Assembly (NCBI RefSeq): GCF_003434305.1
Contig: NZ_QKKX01000046.1
Coordinates: 23,913-87,912, forward strand
DNA: 64,000 nucleotides
From: Micromonospora sp. MW-13
Lineage (GTDB): Bacteria > Actinomycetota > Actinomycetes > Mycobacteriales > Micromonosporaceae
Direction: 5' to 3'
Shown: positions 1 through 8,866 of the stretch, one piece after another
How positions within the stretch are numbered: position 1 is the first letter of the stretch
Layout: each line of letters opens with the position of its first letter
The notes under the pieces: model-generated
Told to the model about the DNA's origin: nothing
What the model saw: only the letters and a program-made list of their open reading frames with translations
Databases searched by the model: none
Program-made: the position numbers and the translations under genes

Positions 1-918
1 CTCAACCCGGACTACTTCCTCGGCGGGCGGCAACGGCTCGACCGGGAGGCCGCCCGCGACGCGCTGGCGCTGTCGCGGGACGACACCGACGACTGGGATC
101 CCGAGCGGTGGGCCGCGGGCGCCATCGCGATTGCCGCTGCCGACAGCGTCCGGGCGATCAGGCGGGTCTCCATCGCCCGCGGCCTCGACCCCCGTGACTT
201 CGCGATCGTCGGGTTCGGCGGCGCGGGAGGTCTGATCGTCAGCGACGCGGCCCGCGAACTCGGCATCCCGACCGTGGTCATCCCACCGAACCCCGGCAAC
301 GTCTCGGCGATGGGACTGCTGCTGGCGGACCAGAGCTGCGACGCCGTCGCATCGCGGCTCTGCCCGTTGGACGAGGTCGACGTCGGCACCGTGACCGAGT
401 GGTTCGACCAGCTTGAGGCCGAGGCGGCGAAGGAACTCCTGTCCGAGGGCATCGCAATGGACCGGATCACGGTGCGGCGCACGGCGGAACTGCGCTACCG
501 GGGGCAGAGTTTCGAGCTCGTGGTGCCCTTCGAGAAGGGGTACGGCGACGGGGCACTCGAACACCTGGCCAGCTCCTTCCACCAGCTTCACGAACAGCGG
601 TACGGCCACGCCTCGCCGAACGACCCGGTGCAACTGGTGAGCCTGCGGGTCTCCGCCGTCGCCACGACCGCCAAGCCGTCGTTCCCGAGACTGCCCCGAG
701 CAGCCGGCGCCGGTGCCGACGCGGCGGTGAAGGAACGTCGCCCGGTCATGTTCGACCGGAAGATCGACACTCCCGTCTACGACCGGGCGCTGCTGCGCCC
801 CGGCCATGTCATCGAAGGCCCGGCGATCGTCGAGGAGCCGGGTAGCACCACGGTGCTGTGGCCCGACCAGAGGCTGTCCGTGAGTCCGATCGGCACGCTC
901 GTGCTCACCGCGCGCTGA
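1..918 (+). CDS. hyuA: Hydantoinase/oxoprolinase subunit A, C-terminal part
   Basis: Partial gene whose start lies left of the window; frame 1 is open from base 1 to the TGA at 916-918, giving about 305 residues. The family (N-methylhydantoinase A / 5-oxoprolinase) performs ATP-dependent opening of hydantoin-like or oxoproline rings together with a B subunit. Visible family signatures are LNPDYFLGGR at the very start, an IVGFGGAGG nucleotide-binding loop near residue 70 and NPGNVSAMG near residue 100. The B subunit follows 26 bases downstream, as usual for hyuAB pairs. The real substrate cannot be told from sequence. The internal ATG at 274 is not the real start, because homology continues upstream of it. 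Confidence 0.9.
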   Translation, partial: LNPDYFLGGRQRLDREAARDALALSRDDTDDWDPERWAAGAIAIAAADSVRAIRRVSIARGLDPRDFAIVGFGGAGGLIVSDAARELGIPTVVIPPNPGNVSAMGLLLADQSCDAVASRLCPLDEVDVGTVTEWFDQLEAEAAKELLSEGIAMDRITVRRTAELRYRGQSFELVVPFEKGYGDGALEHLASSFHQLHEQRYGHASPNDPVQLVSLRVSAVATTAKPSFPRLPRAAGAGADAAVKERRPVMFDRKIDTPVYDRALLRPGHVIEGPAIVEEPGSTTVLWPDQRLSVSPIGTLVLTAR

Positions 919-944
919 CACCACTTCCGAACAGGATTCAACAC

Positions 945-2774
945 ATGAGAGAGAAGTTCGTGAAATCAGCGGATACCCGAGACGCCAGCGCGGGCAGCGG
1001 CCCGGACGTGGTGACCGTGGAGGTCATCCGCAGCGCCCTGGAGTCGCTCGCGGAGCAGATGACCGAGACGATGACCCGTACGAGCTACTCCCTGCTGTTG
1101 AAGGAGGGCAAGGACTGCTCGTCGTCCATCTTCGACGCCCAGGGGCGGCTGGTCGCCGAAGGCGCGAACGTCCCGGTCCACCTCAACGCCCTCGGGCCCT
1201 GTCTCAAGGGCATGTTGAAGCACCACTTCCCGCCGCACACCCTCGTACCCGGCGACGTCATCCTCACCAATGACCCGTACGTGGACGGCAGTGTCGGGGC
1301 GCACCACACGGCCGACTTCATCGTCTACGAGCCGATCTTCTACGACGACGAACTCGTCGGCTTCTCCACGATCTTCGCGCACCTGGCCGGAGCGGGCGGT
1401 CTGGACCCGAACGACTGGCACACCAGCATCTTCGAGGAAGGTCTGCGGATTCCCCCGGTCAAGCTGTACTCCGGTGGAGTCCTGGATGAGGACCTGCTCA
1501 AGTTGATCCTCACCAACACCAGCGTGCCGTACGCGCAACGGGGTGACCTGCTGGCCCAGGTGTCGGGGGCGCACGTCGGTGCGGAGGGGTTCCGGCGCCT
1601 GCTGGACCGCTACGGCCGCGACGTGGTGCTGCAGGCGGTCGACGCGCAGATCGACTACGCCGAGCGCCGGACCGCGGAGTACATCCGCCGGGTCCCGGAC
1701 GGGACCTACCAGACGGAGAAGCTGCTGCTCGAAGACGGCAGCATGGGCGGGCCGGTCAGGCTCAGGCTCGCCATGAGGGTCACCGGTGACCGGATCACTT
1801 TCGACTTCACCGGCTCCGACGCCCAGATCGCCGGGCCGATCAACTGTCCGATGTCGGCGACCATCTCGGCCTGCCTGTTCGGCCTGCTCGCGATGATGCC
1901 GCCGGACATCCCCAAGAACCAGGGCCCGGCGGACCTGGTGACGATCGAGGCGCCCGCGGGCTCCATCGTCAACCCCACCCCGCCCGCCGCCGTGTACCAG
2001 CGGATGGCGGTCACCCACCAGATCGTGGACATGATCTTCGAGGCGATGGCCGGGGTGCTGCCCAGGGCGGTGGTGGCCAACTCGTGTGGCCTCATCTACG
2101 GCCGCGGCTCGGCGATCAACACCACCACCCACCCCGACGGCGGCGACGTCTCGGCTCGGCAGGAGTGGCGCATGGGCACCGGACCGAGCACCGGTGGGCT
2201 CGGTGCCCGGGCGAGCCGCGACGGCCTGAGCGCCATGCCCGGATGGATCACCAACGTCGCCAGCCCGTCGATCGAGAGTTCCGAGTGGGAAGCGCCGGTG
2301 CTGTACCAGTCGAAGACCCTCTACACCGACTCCGGCGGCGCCGGTGAGTGGCGCGGCGGACTCGGCCTCAGGCTGAGCTGGCAGGTCAGGGGCGAAGAAG
2401 CCAGGTTCTCGCACACGTCGCAGTACTCGGCGATCCCGCCGAAGGGCCTCTTCGGCGGCCACAGCGGCGCACCGAGCCGGTGGATCATCAACGAGGGCAG
2501 GGAGTCGGAACAGGTCCTGCGGTACCAGACCGGCCCCACCATGCCGCTCGACCACGGCGACACCGTCACCCTCTACACCCCCGGCGGCGGCGGGTACGGT
2601 GATCCGCTGCACCGGAACCCCGACCGGGTACGGACCGACGTGCTCAACCGCAAGGTGAGCGTCGAGGCGGCCCGGGACGCCTACGGTGTCGTGATCACCG
2701 ACACCCACGAGGTCGACGAGCCGGCGACCGCCTGGCAGCGGGCCACCCTGCGGACGGCACGGGACCAGGCATGA
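945..2774 (+). CDS. hyuB: Hydantoinase/oxoprolinase subunit B
   Basis: A 609-residue protein of the N-methylhydantoinase B family, the partner of the preceding A subunit in ATP-dependent ring hydrolysis. Recognisable segments are LKEGKDCSSSIFDAQGRLV, the metal-site-like LTNDPYVDGSVGAHHTADF, and the C-terminal glycine-rich GGGGYGDPLHR. I chose the ATG at 945 although the frame stays open upstream to 858, because the upstream part overlaps hyuA and does not look like this family. The gene ends in an ATGA overlap with the following FAD oxidase gene, so the four genes are probably translated as one operon. Cytosolic; substrate unknown. Confidence 0.92.
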   Translation: MREKFVKSADTRDASAGSGPDVVTVEVIRSALESLAEQMTETMTRTSYSLLLKEGKDCSSSIFDAQGRLVAEGANVPVHLNALGPCLKGMLKHHFPPHTLVPGDVILTNDPYVDGSVGAHHTADFIVYEPIFYDDELVGFSTIFAHLAGAGGLDPNDWHTSIFEEGLRIPPVKLYSGGVLDEDLLKLILTNTSVPYAQRGDLLAQVSGAHVGAEGFRRLLDRYGRDVVLQAVDAQIDYAERRTAEYIRRVPDGTYQTEKLLLEDGSMGGPVRLRLAMRVTGDRITFDFTGSDAQIAGPINCPMSATISACLFGLLAMMPPDIPKNQGPADLVTIEAPAGSIVNPTPPAAVYQRMAVTHQIVDMIFEAMAGVLPRAVVANSCGLIYGRGSAINTTTHPDGGDVSARQEWRMGTGPSTGGLGARASRDGLSAMPGWITNVASPSIESSEWEAPVLYQSKTLYTDSGGAGEWRGGLGLRLSWQVRGEEARFSHTSQYSAIPPKGLFGGHSGAPSRWIINEGRESEQVLRYQTGPTMPLDHGDTVTLYTPGGGGYGDPLHRNPDRVRTDVLNRKVSVEAARDAYGVVITDTHEVDEPATAWQRATLRTARDQA

Positions 2775-4099
2775 CGACGGTGAACACGAAGAACGGCGCA
2801 ACGGCGTCGAGGCCGACGGTCCTCGTCGGTGGTGGTGTGCTCGGGCTCTGCGTCGCATGGGAACTCGCCCGGTGCGGGCACCGGGTCGTCGTCCTGGAAC
2901 GGGACCGAGTCGGCAGCGGAGCGTCCCGGGGAAACGCCGGGGAGATCTGCTCCCCGATCGTGGGTCCGCTGCCGGCCCCGGGCATCGTCAGCACGGCGTT
3001 GAAGAACATGTACCGCAAGGACAGCGCCCTCTACGTCCATCCGATGGCCGCACTGACCATGGGGACCTTCCTGCTGCAGATGGCCCGCAACGCCACCGCC
3101 GAGCGCTTCCGCGCGGGGGTCCGGGCGCTGGCGCAGCTCGGCGCGGACACGTACGACCGGTTCGCCGCCATGTCCGACAGCGGGGTGGACATCGAGGTCA
3201 CCAGGCGCGAGTACCTGTACCTGTTCCCGTCCCGGGACCGTGCCGAACGCAAGCGCGCGTTCCTGCGCGAGCACTACCCGGTGCGGGACGATCTCGGCGA
3301 GCTCCTGGACGGGCCGGAGCTGCTCACGCTGGAGCGCTGCCTGGGGGAGCGGGCCCGGGCCGGGTTCGTGCTCTCCGGCCAGGCGCAGGTCGACCCGAGC
3401 ACCTTCGTGGACGCGCTGGCCGACGCCCTGCGGGCGAACGGCGTCGTGATCCACGAGGGTGCCCGGGTGACCCGGATCGAACCCTCGTCGCACGAGGTCC
3501 GGGTCGAGTCCAGCGTCGACACCTTCGCGGCCGGGCACGTCGTGGTCGCGGCGGGTGCCGGTTCGGCCGTGCTGACCGCGAACCTCGGCCTCGACCTGCC
3601 CGTCCGGGCCGGCAAGGGCTACAGCTTCAGCATCGCGCCCGCGCAGCCGCTGACCCGGGTGCTGAAGCTGGAGGAGGCGCACGTGGGCGCCGTCCCGCTG
3701 GGCGACGGGGTGCGGATCGCCGGCACGATGGAGTTCGACGCCCGGGAGGACAGCTTCAACCCCAACCGGATCCGGGAGGTCGTCAACGCAGCGGCGCCGT
3801 ACTTCACGGGCGTCGACTGGACCCGGCGGACCGCGCAGTGGATGGGGGCGCGTCCGATGACCCCGGACGGGCTGCCGTTCATCGGGGCGGCGCCCGGCCA
3901 TTCGCGGGTGTACCTCGCGACCGGGCACAACATGCTCGGCGTCATGATGGCGCCCTCGACCGCGCACCTGCTGGCCCGGCTCATCGGCGGCCACGAGGTG
4001 CCGGCGCTGCGACCGTTCGACCCGGCGCGTGCGCTCGGGCGCCGGGCCCGCCCGGTCAACCGGACCGTACCGGGTACGTCGCGACGGAGGGATGAGTAG
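2771..4099 (+). CDS. FAD-dependent D-amino-acid dehydrogenase-like oxidoreductase
   Basis: A 442-residue DAO-superfamily flavoprotein. The N-terminus carries the dinucleotide-binding motif VGGGVLGLCVAWELARCG followed by a glutamate at the end of the second strand (VVLERD), and the C-terminus has the FAD-binding GLPFIGAAPG and a YLATGHNMLGVM segment typical of DadA-like enzymes. Such enzymes oxidise the C-N bond of amino acids or N-substituted glycines to imines. It starts at the ATG overlapping the stop of the hydantoinase B gene by four bases, and its own stop is directly followed by the thiolase start. The order hydantoinase, amino-acid oxidase, thiolase suggests stepwise degradation of a cyclic imide or amino-acid derivative; this is inference. 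Confidence 0.85.
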   Translation: MTTVNTKNGATASRPTVLVGGGVLGLCVAWELARCGHRVVVLERDRVGSGASRGNAGEICSPIVGPLPAPGIVSTALKNMYRKDSALYVHPMAALTMGTFLLQMARNATAERFRAGVRALAQLGADTYDRFAAMSDSGVDIEVTRREYLYLFPSRDRAERKRAFLREHYPVRDDLGELLDGPELLTLERCLGERARAGFVLSGQAQVDPSTFVDALADALRANGVVIHEGARVTRIEPSSHEVRVESSVDTFAAGHVVVAAGAGSAVLTANLGLDLPVRAGKGYSFSIAPAQPLTRVLKLEEAHVGAVPLGDGVRIAGTMEFDAREDSFNPNRIREVVNAAAPYFTGVDWTRRTAQWMGARPMTPDGLPFIGAAPGHSRVYLATGHNMLGVMMAPSTAHLLARLIGGHEVPALRPFDPARALGRRARPVNRTVPGTSRRRDE

Positions 4100-5320
4100 G
4101 TGCCCGAGGCGATGATTGTCGCGGCGGTGCGGTCGCCGATCGGCCGCGCGGTGAAGGGTTCGTTGGCCTCGGTACGGCCGGATGACCTGGTCGCCCAGGT
4201 CATCCGGCACGGCCTGGCGGCGGTGCCCGAACTCGATCCGGCGGACATCGAGGACCTGTTGCTCGGCTGCGCGCAGCCGGCGGGAGAGTCCGGCTTCAAC
4301 ATGGCCCGGATCGTGGGGATCCAACTGGGCCTGGACCGGCTTCCCGGGACCACCGTCAACCGGTACTGCGGCTCGTCCATGCAGACGACCCGGATGGCCT
4401 TCCACGCGATCAGGGCCGGCGAGGGCGAGGTGTACCTCTCGGCCGGTGTCGAGACGGTCTCCCGGTTCGACCGGGGGACGGCCGACGGATGGCCCGGTAC
4501 CCGGAACGAGGTCTTCGCGGAGCCGGGCCAGCGGGCCGCCCGGCGGGTCGAGGAGCGGATCCAGGGGTGGGACGACCCACGGGAGCGCGGACTGCTGCCC
4601 GACGCGCACATCCCGATGGGTCAGACCGCCGAGAACGTGGCCTGGCTGAAGGGGATCGAGCGGACGGAGATGGACCACTTCGCCGTGCGCTCACAGTGGC
4701 GTGCGGAGAAGGCGACCGATATCGGGTTCTGGGCCCGGGAGATCTGCCCGGTGCGCCTGCCCGACGGACGGACCGTCAGCACCGACGACGGGCCGCGGCG
4801 CGGCGTGACGTACGAGGTGGTCTCCCAGCTTCCGCCGGTGTTCCGGCCCGACGGCCGGGTCACCGCAGGAAACAGTTGCCCGCTGAACGACGGCGCCGCG
4901 ATGCTCGTCGTCATGAGTGACGCCAAGGTTCGCGAGCTGGGGCTCGTCCCGCGGGCGCGGATCGTGGCGACCGCCGTCACCGCGCTGTCACCCGAGATCA
5001 TGGGCCTTGGCCCGGTCGAGGCGACCCGTACGGTGCTGCGGCGGGCCGGCATGAGCATCGCCGACATCGACCAGGTCGAGATCAACGAGGCGTTCGCGTC
5101 GCAGGTGCTGGCCTGCCAACGGGAACTGGACATCGCCGACGATCGGTTGAACGTGAATGGTGGCGCGATCGCCATGGGACACCCGTTCGGGATGAGCGGC
5201 GCCCGGCTGACCGCGACCCTGCTGAACTCGCTCGAGTTCCACGACGGTGAGATCGGCCTGCAGACGATGTGCACGGCGGGCGGGCAGGGCATGGCGATGA
5301 TCGTGCAGCGGATCTCTTGA
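4100..5320 (+). CDS. Thiolase (acetyl-CoA acyltransferase)
   Basis: A 406-residue thiolase, the usual length for the degradative family. The nucleophilic cysteine is Cys90 in NRYCGSSMQT, the NEAFASQ motif is present, the catalytic histidine lies in GGAIAMGHPFGMSGAR (about residue 361) and the second cysteine is in MCTAGGQGMA (about residue 391). It therefore looks fully active in acyl-CoA thiolysis or Claisen condensation. The start is a GTG that immediately follows the TAG of the upstream oxidoreductase gene, so it is almost certainly co-translated. It is the last gene of the hyuA-hyuB-oxidase-thiolase operon and gives the pathway a CoA-thioester end. Confidence 0.92.
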   Translation: MPEAMIVAAVRSPIGRAVKGSLASVRPDDLVAQVIRHGLAAVPELDPADIEDLLLGCAQPAGESGFNMARIVGIQLGLDRLPGTTVNRYCGSSMQTTRMAFHAIRAGEGEVYLSAGVETVSRFDRGTADGWPGTRNEVFAEPGQRAARRVEERIQGWDDPRERGLLPDAHIPMGQTAENVAWLKGIERTEMDHFAVRSQWRAEKATDIGFWAREICPVRLPDGRTVSTDDGPRRGVTYEVVSQLPPVFRPDGRVTAGNSCPLNDGAAMLVVMSDAKVRELGLVPRARIVATAVTALSPEIMGLGPVEATRTVLRRAGMSIADIDQVEINEAFASQVLACQRELDIADDRLNVNGGAIAMGHPFGMSGARLTATLLNSLEFHDGEIGLQTMCTAGGQGMAMIVQRIS

Positions 5321-5355
5321 CGTCCCCCCGTCATGAACCCGGGCACTCCGGTCTG

Positions 5356-5492
5356 CTACCTCCCGCAGGGGGTGAGCTTCCGGTGGGTTACCGCTTCCCG
5401 GCGCGGTGCCGGCATCGCCGCGTTGACATCCCGGTCCTGACTGGCCCCGCACGGGCAGGTCCACGACCGGACGTTCAACGCCAGCTTCTCCC
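5356..5492 (-). pseudogene. TnpB (IS200/IS605 family) C-terminal remnant
   Basis: The minus strand encodes LALNVRSWTCPCGASQDRD followed by VNAA, the zinc-ribbon and RuvC-III end of TnpB proteins (pattern W-C-x-CG-x-x-x-DRDVNAA). Only about 45 residues are left: the rest of the nuclease, and any TnpA, is absent. Upstream of base 5492 on this strand the reading frame loses similarity. The tail MPAPRREAVTHRK also resembles ordinary TnpB C-termini. It sits in the 318-base gap between the thiolase and the lipoprotein genes, which holds nothing else I recognise. Confidence 0.7.
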
Positions 5493-5638
5493 CGACTACA
5501 CCACCCACCCCGCACGTGGAGGTCGACGGAACCCATGACCCGCCGTCTCGCCCGCGGCGCACCAGCCACGCCCCAGAAAACGCCGCACCTGCGGCCGGCC
5601 TCGCCGGTCATGGTGGTGTTTGTCGATACCCTGATTAG

Positions 5639-6265
5639 ATGCGCCTTTCCCGTGCGAGCATCGGACTGCTGCTGCTTCTTGCCCTCGCCGCCTGCTCGGG
5701 TCCCGACCCGGCCGCGACCGCGCCTTCCTCGTCGCCGGCCGCGCCGCCCCGGCCCGGGCGGCTGGTGTCGAGCACCCACCCGTACACCGCCGACGGCCCC
5801 GCCACGCCCACGGACTACGGCAAGCCCGGTACACCGCACGCGGAAGTCATGTACAAGCTGCAACAACAGGTGCTGAACCAGGCCGGCGCACCGGCGCACA
5901 CGTCTGTGACCTGCAACAAGAAGTTCATCACCGGCAACGTGAAGGCGAGGTGCACGGTAAAGTTCGACGATCTCGCGGTGCCCATGGACGTGACCGTGTC
6001 GATCGCCGACCAGTACCTGACCTGGTCCGCCGTCGCCTCGGTCGGCGTGCTGTCCCAGAGGAACGTGGGCTGGCTGTGGATCAACGAAGCAGGCAACAAC
6101 AACGCCCGGCCGGGCACCGCGATGTGCGACGCCGCGATGCCCGAACAGGCCGTGTTCCCCTTCGGCCCGACGCCGTTCTTCTGCTGGTACACCACAGAAA
6201 TCGGCACCGTGGTGGAGAAGCAGGTGGCGATCGACCGGCAGGGCGTCACCTTCGAGAAGGCCTGA
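5639..6265 (+). CDS. Putative secreted lipoprotein of unknown function
   Basis: A 208-residue protein with a classical lipoprotein signal: positive start MRLSR, hydrophobic core GLLLLLAL and lipobox LAAC with Cys19 as the acylated residue, followed by a proline/serine/alanine-rich linker. The mature part has three further cysteines, including VTCNKKF, RCTVKF and AMCDAA, and a YLTWSAVASVG stretch. It vaguely recalls small actinobacterial envelope lipoproteins with a DUF4333-like pattern, but I cannot assign a family with confidence. No clear Shine-Dalgarno sequence precedes the ATG (ATTAGATG), so a short-leader or leaderless transcript is possible. Confidence 0.75.
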   Translation: MRLSRASIGLLLLLALAACSGPDPAATAPSSSPAAPPRPGRLVSSTHPYTADGPATPTDYGKPGTPHAEVMYKLQQQVLNQAGAPAHTSVTCNKKFITGNVKARCTVKFDDLAVPMDVTVSIADQYLTWSAVASVGVLSQRNVGWLWINEAGNNNARPGTAMCDAAMPEQAVFPFGPTPFFCWYTTEIGTVVEKQVAIDRQGVTFEKA

Positions 6266-6496
6266 CCGAGCCATGGGCAGACTTCGGCACGCCGCCGAAG
6301 CGCTCGGCCACACCGCCCGTCGCGGGGGTGCACGGTGCGTCCGTCGGACGACCAACAGAAGGCCAGGCCTTCTTCGGGTTGAGGGCGCAGCTCGTACCCC
6401 GCGCCGGGACATGGCAGCCCTACCTGTCCTGGCCGGTGCCCCGATTGCCCGTCGGCGGCTGCTGAGGAACGGCAACCGGCCGGACCGCGTGGGCCA

Positions 6497-7519
6497 TCAA
6501 CCTTCGGGCAGCGAATCGACCAGGAACACCTGGTCCGCTCCACCGGTGCACGGCTCGACCGCCGCCTCGGCCAGCACCTCGGTGTCATCGTCCCGGATGC
6601 CCATGCACAAGTCGCTGCCCGCCGGGCGGAGGCGGTAGGCGGTCGGCGCAGATCCGGTCGGCTCGAAGCGGAACAGTTGGGGCCAGAGGTCGCTGCGGCA
6701 GTCCTTCCAGGGCTCGATCAGGTTTCGGCCGGGATCCTCCAAGCGGACGGTGAGGCAGCCCAACCCCTGCACCGGGTGGTCCCACTTGATGATGTACAGG
6801 CCGTCGGCCACCGGCTCCAGGTAGGTTTCCGGTGGGGTAGCACCGGCGCAGGGACGCTGGACCGCGATCTCGCTGCGGTACCGGCCGCTGCGGTCACGCC
6901 CCTCGGAGATGCAGAGCTGCGGGGAGCGGGCGGGGCGGATCTGACTCCGGCCGCCGCTCGGCCTGGCCGAGGCGCCGGCGCTGCCGCTCGCCGAGGTGGC
7001 CGCACCGGCGCGCTCTGCCGCCGGCCGCTGCCCACCGTCGGGGCGACGGATCCAGGCGCCGACGCCGAGTGCGGCCAGCAGGACGCCGACGATGAGCAGG
7101 GCCAGCGGCGCGGGCCGCGCGAACCAGCGCCGACCCGCCGCGCCGGATCGTCGTACTTTCGTGCTCGCGTCGCCTGCGGTGGCATCGGCCGGTGGCGGTT
7201 CCGGCGGAGGCGTGGTCGGCATCGGATCGTACGGGGCGAGTGCGCTGGCGGCGAGGCGGTCCCGCGCCCGCAGCCACACCTCCACGTGATCCTCCCCGCC
7301 GCAGGCGCGGACGAACGCGGCCAGCACCTCGGGTCGCGGCAGAGTGGACCGGCGCAGGACATCGGCGGCGGTGCTGCGGGCCAGCACGTCACCGGCCGCA
7401 GCCGCGCGCTGCTCCAGTTGTCGGTACGTCAGGCGGGACCGGTCCTTGAGCCGGCGCAGCATGTCGACGAACTCGGCCGGGTCGGCCGCCTCGTCCGGTC
7501 GAAGCTCCCCCGTGGTCAT
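6497..7519 (-). CDS. Helix-turn-helix / transmembrane / ricin-like hybrid protein
   Basis: 340 residues from the ATG at 7519. The first about 85 residues form an XRE-like N-terminal domain (VDMLRRLKDRSRLTYRQLEQ, later STLPRPEVLAAFVRACGG), then a proline-rich linker, one membrane span (LALLIVGVLLAALGVGAWI, around residue 140), a low-complexity Ala/Ser/Gly segment and an extracytoplasmic domain. That last domain ends with LCMGIRDDDTEVL and VEPCTGGADQVFLV, which resembles one lobe of a ricin-type beta-trefoil. The layout implies a one-component link between an outside signal and an inside DNA- or protein-binding domain. It is divergent from the next gene, which has the same head and a different outside domain. 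The longer reading from 7603 lacks family similarity and was not used. Confidence 0.75.
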   Translation of the reverse strand: MTTGELRPDEAADPAEFVDMLRRLKDRSRLTYRQLEQRAAAAGDVLARSTAADVLRRSTLPRPEVLAAFVRACGGEDHVEVWLRARDRLAASALAPYDPMPTTPPPEPPPADATAGDASTKVRRSGAAGRRWFARPAPLALLIVGVLLAALGVGAWIRRPDGGQRPAAERAGAATSASGSAGASARPSGGRSQIRPARSPQLCISEGRDRSGRYRSEIAVQRPCAGATPPETYLEPVADGLYIIKWDHPVQGLGCLTVRLEDPGRNLIEPWKDCRSDLWPQLFRFEPTGSAPTAYRLRPAGSDLCMGIRDDDTEVLAEAAVEPCTGGADQVFLVDSLPEG

Positions 7520-7772
7520 CGCCCGATTCTCCAGACACCCGACGTGCCGGGGCAAGTCGCCGCCGAGCGGCTGTCCGAGATGGTCGGACAAGGACTCGGA
7601 CAAGCCGCATTGAGCTGCCCGGACACGGCATCGTCCCGACCATGGGATTGTCCCCGCCGACCCGCTTGTCTAGCGTCGTTCACCGATGGCCGCACCGCTG
7701 ACGGTGTACGGCCCGACGGGCTCGGCCCGGCACCGGGCCGAGCCCGACCACATCGACGACGCGGGGGATTTG

Positions 7773-8825
7773 ATGGATGACTCTGCCCGGGATCCGGTGC
7801 CACAGGCCGCCACGGCGGGGGAGTACGTCGTGCTGCTCGGAAAGGTGCGACGGTGTTCCGGCCTGACCTACCGGGAGATCTCCCGGCGGTCCTCGGCTGC
7901 CGGGCACTGGCTGCCGCCGAGCACCCTCGCCACGATGCTGGGGCGGACTACCCTGCCCCGGGAGCGGACCGTCGTGGCGCTGCTGGCCGGGTGCGGTATG
8001 CCGGCCGGGGACATCGAGCGGTGGGTCGGGTTGCGGCGTGACATCGAGGCGCGACTGGGCGAGCCAGCGCGAGGGGACAGCCAGCCGACGGACCCCGACC
8101 CGACGTCTCCCGACGCTGGGCTCGCGGCCGTCGACCCGGCCGAGCCGCAGCAGGCACCAGCCGAGGCGGACCGGGCCAGCCGGCCGGCCCGTCGACGGCT
8201 GCGGCTGGGGGTGCTCGTGCTGGTGGGCGCGCTGGTGGGCGCGCTGGCCGTCGGCGCGTCCGGGGCGCTGCTGTCGCACGCCGACGGTGACGGCAGGAAC
8301 GCCGCCTCAACCGATGGCTGCCCGCTAGTCCTGCGGCAGGGCATGTACGGCCCCTGCGTGCTGGATCTCCAGGAGCGGCTGGTCGCCGGCGGGCTGCGCG
8401 TACCGGTGGACGGCTGGTTCGGCCCGGATACCGCCAGCCGGGTGATGGCCTTCCAGGCGCTGGGTGGCCTGCCGGTCAGCGGCACGGTGGACGGGCGGTT
8501 GCTCGACGAGCTGTCGGGCGACCCGATGGTGCCGGCCAGTTGGCCGGAGGACCGGATCAGCAGTCGACTGCGGAAAACCTTCCCGGAAGACCCGGCCGGG
8601 GCGGTGCGGTTGGCGCGGTGCCTGTCCGGGCTGGACCCGTACCGTATCGAGGTTCTCGCGGACGGATCGCGGCGCTGGGGGCTGTTCCAGTTCAGCGACA
8701 TGGAGTTGTCCCGGCTCGGCGTCGACCGCCGGACCGCGTTGGATCCGGACTGGAGTATTGGGGCGGCGCGGGATGTCTGGTCGCGCACCGGCGACTTCGG
8801 TCACTGGCGCTGCGCACCGTCGTAG
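7773..8825 (+). CDS. Helix-turn-helix / transmembrane / peptidoglycan-binding hybrid protein
   Basis: 350 residues from the ATG at 7773. The N-terminal domain (YVVLLGKVRRCSGLTYREIS ... TTLPRERTVVALLAGCG) is clearly related to that of the divergent neighbour. A membrane span follows (LGVLVLVGALVGALAVGASG, about residues 148-167), then a PG_binding_1-like domain (CVLDLQERLVAGGLRVPVDG, WFGPDTASRVMAFQ) and a C-terminal domain (RRWGLFQFSDMELSRLG ... DPDWSIGAARDVWS) that resembles lysozyme-like or transglycosylase-like folds in its WGLFQF and W-S-I-GAA pattern. It probably monitors or acts on cell wall while signalling inwards. The perfect hairpin directly after the stop supports the 3' end. The function is inferred from domain architecture only. 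Confidence 0.78.
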   Translation: MDDSARDPVPQAATAGEYVVLLGKVRRCSGLTYREISRRSSAAGHWLPPSTLATMLGRTTLPRERTVVALLAGCGMPAGDIERWVGLRRDIEARLGEPARGDSQPTDPDPTSPDAGLAAVDPAEPQQAPAEADRASRPARRRLRLGVLVLVGALVGALAVGASGALLSHADGDGRNAASTDGCPLVLRQGMYGPCVLDLQERLVAGGLRVPVDGWFGPDTASRVMAFQALGGLPVSGTVDGRLLDELSGDPMVPASWPEDRISSRLRKTFPEDPAGAVRLARCLSGLDPYRIEVLADGSRRWGLFQFSDMELSRLGVDRRTALDPDWSIGAARDVWSRTGDFGHWRCAPS

Positions 8826-8839
8826 TGAAACGCGCCTTC

Positions 8840-8866
8840 CCCTGCCCGGTTACGGACCGGGCAGGG
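8840..8866 (+). terminator. Hairpin terminator after the peptidoglycan-binding hybrid gene
   Basis: An 11-base perfect inverted repeat (CCCTGCCCGGT at 8840-8850 and its complement at 8856-8866) with a five-base loop starts 14 bases after the stop codon at 8825. There is no U-run, as is common for actinomycete terminators. Confidence 0.7.

Noticed and set aside
966..2858. 630-codon open frame on the minus strand opposite hyuB
   Set aside because: Arg/Gly/His/Pro-rich antisense shadow of a high-GC gene; no family motif, while the plus strand has clear hydantoinase B signatures.
2681..4678. 665-codon minus-strand frame across the oxidase and thiolase genes
   Set aside because: Spans two real plus-strand genes and has shadow composition.
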